In this document: in pieces, positions 39,158-49,332 of the stretch
Numbering within the stretch: position 1 is the stretch's first letter
How the letters are laid out: each line of letters opens with the position of its first letter
Assembly (NCBI GenBank): GCA_029783825.1
Contig: JAREIK010002964.1
Location: 869,791 to 933,790 of the forward strand
Source of the DNA: Sapria himalayana
Taxonomy: Eukaryota > Streptophyta > Magnoliopsida > Malpighiales > Rafflesiaceae
Direction: 5' to 3'
DNA length: 64,000 nt
Program-made: the position numbers and the translations under genes
The notes under the pieces: generated by a model
Seen by the model: the letters and a program-made list of their open reading frames with translations, nothing else
What the model was told of the DNA's origin: nothing
Databases searched by the model: none

Positions 39158-40759
39158 ATTGTGGGATAAATAACAATTTGACAGTCACCATCATATTGTG
39201 GTACTTAGAAAAAATTAACACTCAAGAATATTCAATGAATCAAAAATCATTTATAAATATTAGAGTAATCAAAAAATATATATTTAGCCACCCAAAATAT
39301 TATCATGTTCCATTATGGAATAGATTCGCATTTTGGAATATTATCAATCAATTAGTTAATTTGTGGTTATAACTTTAGGTGCTAATGAGATGAGACAACT
39401 CACAAGCTACTCGGACTCAACTCAATTAAAATTCGATCAAAACTCAACTCGTGTAAGATCAATTCGAGTTCGGGCATGACTAAAAATATTAACTAGTTTA
39501 GTCAACAAACTAGTAACTCGACTCAAATAGATCACAACTCAAAAATTTTTGTATATAAAATTTTAAATTTTTTTTTATTTATATCTCTATTTTAGGAGAT
39601 GAAATATATAATATATCTCTATTTTTTTATTCTTAAAAATCATACATTTTTATTATTTATGTAGTTATAAATATATTTATTTTTAAAATATTTAATTTTC
39701 TCTAAAGAAAAGATATAATAAAATACGATATTTTTCTATAAATTATATTAATAAATTAATATTATAATGAATATATAAAAACTATTATTATAATTTATAT
39801 CCAAATTATAAATTAGTCATTATACATTTTTATATAAATCATAAATAGTTTTCAGCTTACTTTTTATTTTATCTAAGCTTAGTGTTCAAACCTTAACAAC
39901 TAATTTTAGGAGAATTGTATAATTTTTTTACCAAACCAAACAAAATCCAATGTTGGATTCCACCCACTTACAACATTCAATGGAATAGTTGCATAGTTGT
40001 TGCATTAAAGAAAGCATGGTTCAAGGTGGGTCATGTGTCAGAAGGAAAATCACATGCCCACCCTTATCACACCCAACCCATGACATTTTTTTTAGCTATC
40101 ATGTATGCTCAAATCACAGTCTCACAAGCACCACCCCAAGACCCAACATGACCCATGTCAAGCATAAGACTCGAACCAAATTTAGTCTAGACTGCTAGTA
40201 AGTTGGATCAAGCTATGCTACAGATACACAACGAACAAGGGCCACTCCATCATCCCTCTATTATCAACATCTAACACTATAATTTAATCATCAAAGCATA
40301 CATTTTTCATTGAAACTAACTATTCTAGTAGTTTTTTAGACGTGTTTAAACCATCACTAATGTATAAAAATTTGTCATTACATCTACCCTGAGGTTGGTA
40401 AGGGAGATTGGGTAAATGGTGAAAAAAAAAACTATTCTAGCAGTTTTTACTTCATCATGATAGTAATTTTCCATGAACAAACAAGGTATTGTCAAATAAA
40501 ATGCTAAGCTATGAAAGATGAGACAATGTTAAGGAAAAGGGTACTTGGAATGATGAAGCTTTCAGAAATAGTAAATTAGGAGGTATCCACTAAGTGAAGC
40601 TACTAAACTTAATAAACAACATTGCAGAGTCTACACAAAATACACAAATAAATAAAGTTTCACAGCGCACTCCAAACAGGCTACATACCAGGCTTCTTAT
40701 ACACAGAGACAAACATCTACTTGATGCATTTGAAGCTTAATAATAAAAACTTTTAAAGA
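39158..40759. other. Acquired non-coding sequence inside CACTA copy 2
   Basis: No similarity to CACTA copy 1. The stretch 39375-39560 has ctcgactc/aactcaactcg/attcgagttcg words resembling degraded hAT-type MITE sequence, followed by very AT-rich sequence to 39900. The stretch 39905-40210 is GC-richer with imperfect inverted words ggtgggtcatgtg and cacatgcccacc. The rest is probably 3' flank of the captured gene. No protein is recognised. Confidence 0.4.
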
Positions 40760-41589
40760 TTACCAATAGGATGGGTATGGTATACTGCTACTCCTATCAT
40801 AACTTACGGACCTTAACTGGCCGCCAGACCCAAGTGGCGACCCAGAAAGTCTCTGACCCAAATCATAAGAAATGCCAGAGAAAGGTGACCCATATGCATT
40901 GGGGTGGTTCATGCTATTAGAGAAGGTTGGCACTGAATAAAATCAAAAAGTATACAGCACAAGAGATGCTGAAGAAAATAGACCCAGAAAGAAATCACAA
41001 CTCATGAAAGTTCTAGAAGTATAGTACCTCCTGAATAACAATGGGGAGAAGAATAGGATGATCCCCTACATGACGCAAACAATCGCTTGGATTGAAGTGA
41101 GTTTTCACTTCCACTCAGCATCAAAGGAGAATGCATTGGCATTCCAGATGAATTTGGGGAAGAAACAATCACATTACAGATGTTCTGTAGTTTATATTGC
41201 CCAGAAATCTACACAACGAAGAGTTTTTCTAGTTTAATTCATAACAGGTAAAATCATGTCTAATGGGCAGTAGGAGAAACTATAGGAAGTACAACAACTG
41301 GATCCAGCAGAAGAGATAAATTCACATACAGTCAAATGCTTGTAGAAAATAATGGACACACCATAAACTTTAGGGTACGATCATAGATAACCACTAGACC
41401 AGAGAAAAGCTTGACAGCATAGTCTGCAATCTCACGAGTTTCATATTCTACAAAAGCATATCCTTTGAATTTGCCACTCTTCTTATCACGAGCAAAGTGC
41501 AACCTCAGAACTCTCCCAGCTTGAATTAAAATATCATACAAAACCCTATCGCTCACCCTCTCATCCAAATTCCCGGAAAAAATTATCAC
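40760..41589 (-). pseudogene. Captured RBM7-like RRM gene fragment, three exons with intact splice sites
   Basis: Host-derived exons on the minus strand. Exon A (41589 region to 41362) encodes most of an RRM: a beta-1 strand ending GNLDERVSD, then VLYDILIQAGRV, the RNP1 motif KGYAFVEYET and IADYAVKLFSGL. A gt donor follows at 41361. Exon B (41208-41028) follows an ag acceptor and is serine-rich. Exon C (40932-40760) contains SYDLGQRLSGSPLGSGG and ends with PYPSYW and a stop. Phases match (0, 1) and no stop occurs in the 582 bp. In plants, RRM proteins of this type are homologues of RBM7, a partner in the nuclear exosome-targeting complex. The 5' end is missing; no ATG or clear acceptor precedes exon A. 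Whether it is transcribed is unknown. Confidence 0.8.
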
Positions 41590-42118
41590 AATATATAATA
41601 TAAAGATGTTGCGTGAATACTTAGAGAATCAAGATATTTGATGCTTATAGAAACAAGACAATTATGAAAGAAGAATTTTGTCGAGCAGTTGGTGAGCAGA
41701 AAATATGGAACTTGCTCTTTTCTGTCTGTTACATTCATGACCCAATCAGCCTTCAAATAGGCATTAAAGATAAATTGAAAAACACCCCACTATGTGGGAG
41801 AACACTCCCTCTGACTTTACATATTAAACTACCACAACTTAAGAGAAAAATAAGGAAAAGACTAAGTATAAGTCAACAACTGAAATGGGTAAAGAGTGGG
41901 TAGTTAATGGTGTTGTGTTTGAAGTTGTACTAACAAGAACGTAACCAAAACAATATTGAGATGTGGTAGTGGTTCATGTAATGGCCTAAGTATGTTGACG
42001 ACTACTGATTGCCAATAGGTTAACCTCGTCAATTTCAGTGATTCAATACACTATTTTTTGATAAAAGTTAAATGTATGGAAGAATAGATACAATTAGAAA
42101 CTTAATGGGGAAACTTAC
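41590..42118. other. Probable intron or spacer between captured exons
   Basis: AT-rich sequence with no recognised domain on either strand. It lies between the GC-rich exon-like segment at 42119-42234 and the RRM exon. A clean acceptor linking them in frame was not found. Confidence 0.35.
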
Positions 42119-42234
42119 AGGATGCTGCAAATATGGCCAATGATATCGGAGATGCGAGCTTGAAGCCGAGCTGTTGGAAATGGCTGAACGTGATGAAGAA
42201 GACGCGCAAGTCTTTCTAGAGATCGATTCTTCAT
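42119..42234 (-). pseudogene. GC-rich exon-like segment with ATG and splice donor, origin unknown
   Basis: On the minus strand an ATG at 42234 opens a 38-codon reading beginning MKNRSLERLARLLHHVQPF, without stops, ending at a good donor (ct|gtaagt) at 42118. Its base composition, about half G+C, stands out from flanks that are around a quarter G+C. It therefore looks like a captured first exon. I do not recognise the protein. It could be the 5' exon of a chimeric transcript with the RRM exons, but the joining phase was not confirmed. Confidence 0.5.
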
Positions 42235-42965
42235 TATATTAAATTAAGTTAAAAATAATATTAAATTAATCACATAATTTTATTAAATCACCTTATATTT
42301 ACATTATATTTTTATTTCTCTTAGGGATAAATTAAATATTAACAAATTTATTTTAAAATTAAATATTATTACTTATTTTATAAATAAAAAACTCAATTTT
42401 GAATGTAAAAATATTTAGATATTTTTTAATTTTATCATAAGTTTCTGTTTATTTTTAATAAATAATTTTCAACTGAAATTTGATAATTTTTATTATTATT
42501 ATAGAGTAAAAATAAAAATATTATTAATTATTTAAAAAAAATAAATAAGAAATTAGTTACAAATCAATAAATTCAAAATTAAATTTTTCACATCCACGAC
42601 ACTAATAAAAGTGACAAGGTTTTTAATTTTCAGCCCCTTATTCCTTGGAAATTTTTAAGGAGGTAAGAAATTTTCCTAACCTATTAGTCTTAACAATGAA
42701 ACATCTAGTAAGTGCCATTAAATGTCTAATTACAAATATAATAATGACATTTAATAAAAGTGTCAAGATATAAAGCATCATTAATTTTAAGTTTTGTTAT
42801 AGTAACAATGATACTTGTAGTATGTGCCATAAAAATAGAATGCATTATCAAAATAATGATGCTTTTAGAAAAATGTCATTAAATGTCTAATTACAAATAG
42901 AATAATGACATTTTCTGAAAGCATCAAGGAATAAAACGTCATTAATTTGTTGTTTTGTAGTAGTG
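42235..42965. other. Right subterminal region of CACTA copy 2
   Basis: AT-rich sequence with, from 42690 to 42950, repeated aatgacattt, agtgtcaag, agcatca and acgtcatta motifs in both orientations. It echoes the left end's aatgacgc/agcgtcat words. Such subterminal repeats are where CACTA TnpA-type proteins bind. It ends in the terminal repeat TTTTGTAGTAGTG. Confidence 0.7.
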
Positions 42966-43488
42966 AATCTATGATATTTTTTTAGTGATGTGACTTTGTA
43001 TTATAGAGAGATAAGCATCTATCCTGACCATTTCTAGTGCAATAATCTATCTTGTGATTTTCAACTCAATGTATCACACATATCCCCGATGTATAAAAGA
43101 TACACTTAAAGAAAAAACAAAAAAAAAAGAAAGGGGAACATGATGCACATGCCAAGAACCCTAGATGACACAAATTCAATCCCAATTAAGGATAAATCCA
43201 TGAAGAATAATGAACATCTTTGATTAGAATTATAGTTTTGTACTTACAAAATAATTTGGGCATTCATTGGGACCCTTAAATTCAAGAGATGCTATTTAAC
43301 ACATCTCGTCCAATTTGCTCCCAAAAATCTAGCTAAATTAAATTCTACGGTTGGTAATATAATTATATTGTGATGGATTATAGAATTTATGAGTTTATAA
43401 TTATATTTATATGGTATTTGGGATGTTGATGGATGGTGATGAAATTTATAACTAAAAATTAGGATTTTCACAAATATGTCAGTTTATG

Positions 43489-43701
43489 TCAAGGATTAAA
43501 ATATCGGTTTTTACGGATATATTGGTACTTGGATTTTACTGATATATCGGATATATCGAAGATATATTAGTGTATATTTGCATATGAGCACAAATCATGG
43601 ATAGATATATCGATCTTAATGAATATATCGATACTTAGAATTTACGGATATATCGGAGATATATCGGTGGATATATCAGAAATTTTTATCATTGGTTTAT
43701 G
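43489..43701. mobile_element. Small MITE rich in GATATATCG repeats
   Basis: An insertion of about 213 bp in the 3' LTR, absent from the same place in the 5' LTR (around 29655). It has imperfect terminal repeats caaggattaaaatatcgg and the inverse of catttttatcattg-like sequence, and at least eight gatatatcg/ggatatat words. It is flanked by gtttatg copies (43482-43488 and 43695-43701) that may be a decayed 8-9 bp target duplication. The superfamily is uncertain (hAT or Mutator-like). Confidence 0.6.
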
Positions 43702-43960
43702 TATGTTGGTCATGGAAGATGATGATAGGTAAATCTTAAGATACACACATTGTTTGCTAAAAAGGAAGTTATAGCTCTTCTATTCTTAACATGTGAGATA
43801 AACCAATGAGTAAAACCCCAAGTTTAAGATACTTATGAAGCTAAAAGCATAAACATATAAAAAATTAATCTAATGAATACTATCTAGAAGAGCTAACCTT
43901 TGAGTAATGTAAGGGTTTAAAAGAATATATTACCTATGAGTTTCACCATAGTATTAAAAT

Positions 43961-44050
43961 CATGTTTTGGCTATGGTAGATGGTAGTAGGCATGTTTTGG
44001 CTATGGTATATGGTAATAGGCATGTTTTGGCTATGGTATATGGTAATAGG
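43961..44050. repeat. Three tandem copies of a 30-bp unit
   Basis: Units at 43961-43990, 43991-44020 and 44021-44050 each start catgttttggctatggta; the last two are identical. The corresponding site in the 5' LTR (around 30155-30180) has a single unit, so the expansion happened after the two LTRs diverged. Confidence 0.9.
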
Positions 44051-44765
44051 CATGTCATGGAAGATATGAAAGTGGGGGAGACTCATATGGTGGTGGCAAC
44101 ATTGTGAATTATTCATGCTTATATATTTCATAGGAATAATTCATGGGAAGACATATATTTTATTATTGTGAGTATGATGCTTACAAATCCATAAGTACCA
44201 ACACAATTAGTATCACATTATCTCACATCCTTAGATTAGTAGAGGTTGGAGAATAGAAGTACATAGTCAAAGTAATCATTAAAGGCAGTTTATATATTAC
44301 ATAAAAGGAGTAGATGTACGTACGACCCTTACATAGACTTATGTGTTTCTTTAGTGTTGAAATACTGAGGGGATATCTCAAAGAAATTTTCCTTGGTAGT
44401 GATAGTATAATGGATGATAACCACCTTGTATTATACACATGAGTATTTATACACTAATCTACTTTTCATCTATTAACCAAACATGATATTGATCAAATAC
44501 TGAGAAATATCATCATGCATAACTATGTTTTTCAATCCTAGTGTTTGAGTATATTCTCAAAGACTATACATCAATTCAACTCGTATACTTATTAATTCAT
44601 TATTGATTAATCAAATCATGAAAACAATTCATGAGAGATTAATATTTGGACACACATCCACCTTATTACTTGTATCACCAATATATTTATGGAGCTATAT
44701 TGAATGAAATTTCCCCTCTCAACTAGGTTTTGGGATCATGTCAACTAACTATAAGTTTTGGCACC

Positions 44766-45840
44766 CTTTCAAAATAATAAGAGTCCATACTTGCTTAAAA
44801 TATATCAAGCTTTTCCTCCATCTCCTTTAGTCTATACAACTCTAATACTTAAACGTGCTTTCTTATGCTTTCTCTTTTGTTTAGAGTTTAATAGCTATTC
44901 TTGGTTAGTTCTTTAAATAAGTAAAATGGGTCTCCTCATCTGACTTGTTCATAATATAACTACCCGAGGCTACACCAACTATGCACCTCATCATGTGATT
45001 TAAATCATTATAGAATGTTTGAGCTTGAAATCATAATTTAAATCTATATTATGATCATTTCTTCAATAGATATTTGAATCAATCCCAAGCATCATATAAT
45101 ATCTTTTACTTCTATTATCTAAATTAACTTATCTTTCCGCTTAGTTTCAATGTAATTTAAAGTGGGAAGAACTTAGTTAGAAAAGCTTGTATAAGTTCAT
45201 TCTAACTCTCAATGGATCTTTAAAATAAGCACTAAAATTAGTTCCTTTCTTTGTCACTCATAGAAAACTAAAAACATCTCAACTTTATTACTTCCTAGCT
45301 AAATCTATTCATCTCAGCATTGTTACTCAACTTCAAGAAAGTCACAATGTGACTATTCGGGTCTTTTGAAATCATCCACCCTATAATGTAATTGTTCCAT
45401 GGCTATTAGGCTATTCTTCAACTCAAAATGGTTTGCATATATTGGTTGCATTCAGATTCTAGAGTAGTTGTCCAACAATGTTGGCCTTCAATAATCTGTT
45501 AAGGCCTAATGAGGAATGAGCTATTGAATAGCTTATTCTGCACCCCATTGTTTATTCTCATTGATGCTATTTTTCTCCATGTTTGCTTTCTCATATCTAT
45601 GTCTTAATATGCATCTTCTCATTCTCTCAATTTTAAATCCAATGACATTGACTCATTCCCATATCTTCAATGCATAAATTAGTGTGACTATAGAAAAATA
45701 AATGCAAAAAAAAACAATAAATAAAAATAGTTATCCAACTAACTAGAAATAAATCTATTCATTTTCAAAGATTATTCTATCAACTCAAGTTGACCAATCA
45801 AACAAAAAATAATTCTCTACAACAGTACCAAACACCTATT
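44766..45840 (-). pseudogene. Athila/Tat-like gag fragment, minus strand
   Basis: Read right to left, about 45110-44910 gives a broken gag core: a DAWD-type start, FKYLLKK, FQAQTFYNDLNHMMRCIVGVASG and NKSDEETHF in shifting frames. This is the same segment of gag where the plus-strand fragment at 20440 ends. Upstream sequence to 45700 continues the domain with many stops. It lies next to the inner end of LTR-G copy 6, which would serve as its 5' LTR. Not functional. Confidence 0.6.
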
Positions 45841-48690
45841 GTAACTTTATTATCATACCGAAACTTATTGTTTGTTATACAATACTAAAAGTTTGTTGGA
45901 TGATTGAATATGCCCAAAAAAAATCACAAGGATATTATTCATACAAGTAATAAAGTTGACATAAGTCTAGATATCAATCTCACAAAAATTATGAGAAATT
46001 TGATTAACTTAGATCTCAAATAGATACTTAGACTCTAGAGTTGGTTTACTTCTTTGTGCATGATGAGTTTTCTTTTAAATTTAGGCAATTTTATGCTTGA
46101 TTATTGGATGAAGGATAGGATGATGTGAATTCCCTCTTTACTCTCTTAGCATATAAGGTATTTATTAACCTTGGACTATCACTATCAATGATGGTCCCAT
46201 TGTAGTTGTGACTTTGGTATTTGACTAGTGAAACCAGATGTGCTCTGTTCATGGGTCATTTATACAATCAGTGATGACTATTTTAAATATGCATTTTTAT
46301 TCTTAACCTCAATAGTTATAAAATAAGTGAAATTATATTATAATAATTATGTTTTATCTTTTAACTTCATAAGTGTCATACTCATATCAATTAACATAGA
46401 TCTCTCTAATAATTTTACCTATGAAAGTCATTCAAGAAGAAATAATTGCATGGTTGTCACCACCTTATGAAGTACATTTTTTGCTTGTGTCATATGACTT
46501 TCTTATCACTATCTATCACAGCTAATACATGACTCACACACTATGATGAAACTCCTAGGTTAAATATTTTACATAATTCTTACATCATCTAAAGGCCAAA
46601 TCTTCTAGAATATATATTATAGAATGGTCATAATCTTGTTTTTGCTTATAGCTACATTAGCACTAAATTCAAATCAATTAAACTTACTTAAATTTAAGGT
46701 TTCAATACATAGGTTCATCTCATGAAATGAGAATAGAATGGTAGTTATTTTTTTAAACTCCAATTTCATGAGTGTATCACATGACTTACCCATGACCATC
46801 CACCATGAACAATATGCATAAATCTTTTTGGTATGGAACCCTAATTCTTTGTTCCATTAACATCTATATTGATTAATATTCAAAACAGAAAAAATTTTCT
46901 ATTAAACAGTATAAATTTACAATTATCATAGGCATATACATATACTAATTATAGATCCCTAATTAGTATGATATTGGTAAAAATTTTATGCAATATGATT
47001 AAAGTATCTTCTCATCAAATTGAGGATTTCTAATGATAGACATCATGAGGATCTATGTCTCAAATTTTGGTTCCCAGTCTCTTATTTCTTGCATTCAACT
47101 TGAATTTTTTCTAATTAGAGGTTAGAATTCTTGTCATTATTGGTGTGACATATTCTTAGCCTAAAATCAAATACCCATGTGTTTATTTAAAAAATCATCA
47201 TGTCCCCCTTTTATTTCATTAATGTCTCATCAAGTATTATCTTCTAGGGTTTTTGATGTCTGGTTGAAGGTGGAGAAGAAAAAAGAAGTTGGTTGGTTTT
47301 CTAGATTTTTTTCTTCTCACTTTCTCTGTGTTTTTATATTTAGTTATTTTACAAGGAAAAAATCATAGCTTTTAAATGATACTATAACTTAGGCATTTGG
47401 TTTCTTGAGTTCAAGGTCATGGTCCTAGGAAATGATCATGGCTTTGGAATGTTCCTTGAACTTTCTATACACAAAATGTTAGAGTGCTAAGAAGTAGTCA
47501 TGACTTTTACAATTAGAATGTATAGAGGAATCAAATAGGCGATGTCATACTAGCACTGCCCAATTTTTCTCAGCCCAATCAAGCAACCATGTTATGTTTT
47601 GTTGGTCACGGTATTGTGCACGTTCCACCAAACTAGCATGGCATAGTGTGCACAGTCATGCTAACCGTTCCATGCATAAAAAAACAACACATAGTCAACC
47701 AATTAAAATTGACCATGTGGCCGCTTTTTTTAATGGACTACTGGTGATGGCGTAGTCAGATTTTTAAAAAAATAAATATAACTACTCAGGTGACCATCTG
47801 GGTGATCACCTGACAGGGATCCCATTTGGCAATCACTCGGTCTAGTTTACCATGTCATTGGGCTAGGCATGACTCGTGTATCTAGCATGGCATGAGACAT
47901 GGTTAATATTGGCCTAGTATGGCATGAATCATGCCAAGGGGTAACTCGGAAAGACCTAAAGCACAATTCTAGATTGTGTCACGCCGAGCCAAGCACTATT
48001 GAACTAGGCTGAGCCCTGGGCCATGCCTAGGATGCCCGACCTATTTGACACCTCTAAGCATGTACATCAAAGTCATAGTGTTAGGACATGGTCATGACTT
48101 TGCCTTCTCATAAGGGCAAAAGTCATGGTCATGAAACCAATCATGGCTTGAGTAATGTCCTCTTTAACTCTTTTTAGCCAAGAGTCATGGTGCTGAGAAA
48201 TAGCAACGGCTCTAGACTTACGAATACTAAGTAGTTGGTAAAGATAAAACTGTGATACTAGAGAATTATTATGACTTTAGTGCTAGTGGGGTAATTGTTT
48301 ACTATGATATGAAAATAATATTACAATCGATTAAATATTTTGAGATAAGTATGGTTATTACTCCAAGATAATCTTATAGCCAAGAAGAGTGTATTACACC
48401 ATTAAAATATTGTGCTAACGAGATGATAGAATTGTGATAAAAAAAAGTAGCATAACTAATTATATAGAGTTTTGGCTAATAATATATAATAAAACTATTC
48501 GAGGATCAATCATCACCAAGTCAACAATTATCTCCAAATACATAATAATTTATCCACTATTCATCACAATTTCTTGAAATCATTCTAATTAGCAATCTTT
48601 TTTCATACATATATATCATCAAAAACTACTCAAATATACTATAATATTTGGCATTTAAAATACAAAACAAACTCTCACACTACAATTATT
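45841..48690 (-). repeat. LTR-G copy 6, minus orientation (holds a MITE)
   Basis: Parallel to 20460-22667: ttggtttacttctttgtgcatgatgag near 46045, ttccctctttactctcttagcatataaggt near 46130, the caccatgaac/tagatccctaattag block, and the agtcatgg tract at 47390-48330. The right edge, actctcacactacaa before a cctcaag stretch, corresponds to the right edge of copy 3 at 22667. A hAT MITE sits at 47523-48056. Gag lies on one side and 3'-type internal sequence on the other, so this LTR joins two internal regions. Confidence 0.65.
47523..48056. mobile_element. hAT MITE, complete, near-perfect 8-bp target duplication
   Basis: A 534-bp element with tagaggaatcaaatagg at the left and cctatttgacacctcta at the right. 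It is flanked by agaatgta (47515-47522) and agcatgta (48057-48064), seven of eight bases alike. The interior is GC-richer (ggcatga, gggctagg, ccgagcc words) and non-coding. One base change in the left terminal repeat and one in the duplication suggest some age. Confidence 0.9.
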
Positions 48691-49332
48691 GTTTGTCCTC
48701 AAGAAATGATTTTTCTCTCCATAAAAAATAAAAAATATATATCCATATCATTACAAATAATTTTTTTCAATAGAAATTAAGTGTAATAGTAAACAAAATA
48801 TCACAATAAATCTCAACGAAGAGAGGAATAGGAATGATGTTGATGGGTCATTTGATGGTCCAAATTCCAAAAAAAGAAAAATAGTTCTAAAGTGCTCAAA
48901 TGGTGGCCTCTAGTAGATGGTCTATCTGTATCTCTATTGCTTTTAGCTAACTAATCTAACATCTTCACAAGAAGGCTAAACAACAGATCTTGTATTGTCC
49001 AAATAAAGTTAAATGAGCCTTCATAGGATCCCAAGCATCAAAATAATGCCTCTAGTTTTCACTACTTTGCCCTATCCATCAACCTATTGTTTCTATTGAA
49101 AAGATATCTCATCTCCAATTTGGACATTTTTATGTACCACGATGTTCATTCTATTACCACAAGGTTATAAATGGATTCAAATGACTTTATAGTTCCTCTA
49201 AACTCATCTCATCTTGCTTCATTGTTTCTTTCAAAAGCTTATAGATTTTGTCTTCAAAATTTTTTGGATTGTAATAAATAATGTTTTTTTTCTTTTTGAG
49301 ATGCGTCTCCCATAATATATTTTGCTTTTTGG

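Larger units (their letters stand above)
36332..42965 (-). mobile_element. CACTA (En/Spm) transposon, copy 2, complete ends, gene-capturing
   Basis: A 6634-bp element with terminal repeats CACTACTACAAAA (left) and TTTTGTAGTAGTG (right) and a perfect 3-bp target duplication aat at 36329-36331 and 42966-42968. From 36332 to about 39157 it is closely similar to CACTA copy 1 (4306-~7150): hairpin, 3' region and protease exons. After 39157 similarity stops. The rest has host-like exons of an RBM7-type gene (40760-41589), a GC-rich exon-like segment (42119-42234) and a right subterminal region. It has no transposase, so it would need one supplied by a related element. It is inserted in the 3' LTR of a gypsy element. 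Confidence 0.92.
35430..44765 (+). repeat. LTR-G copy 5: 3' LTR of plus gypsy element, interrupted by CACTA copy 2
   Basis: The LTR runs 35430-36331 and continues 42969-~44765. The join across the CACTA insertion restores the order seen in the 5' LTR: gacttt/tccaattttag words before it and tctatgat, gtgactttgtatta after it. Beyond the CACTA element come tgatgcacatgccaagaaccctagatgac, a MITE, a 30-bp tandem repeat and a segment with atggagctatattg. The end near 44765 is approximate. At 44757 a ttttggcaccc string resembles a primer-binding site and may mark the boundary of another element. Confidence 0.65.

Noticed and set aside
43501..43690. GATATATCG cluster as a CRISPR-like or satellite array
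   Set aside because: No constant repeat-spacer pattern; the block has insertion-like flanks and is missing in the paired LTR, fitting a MITE.
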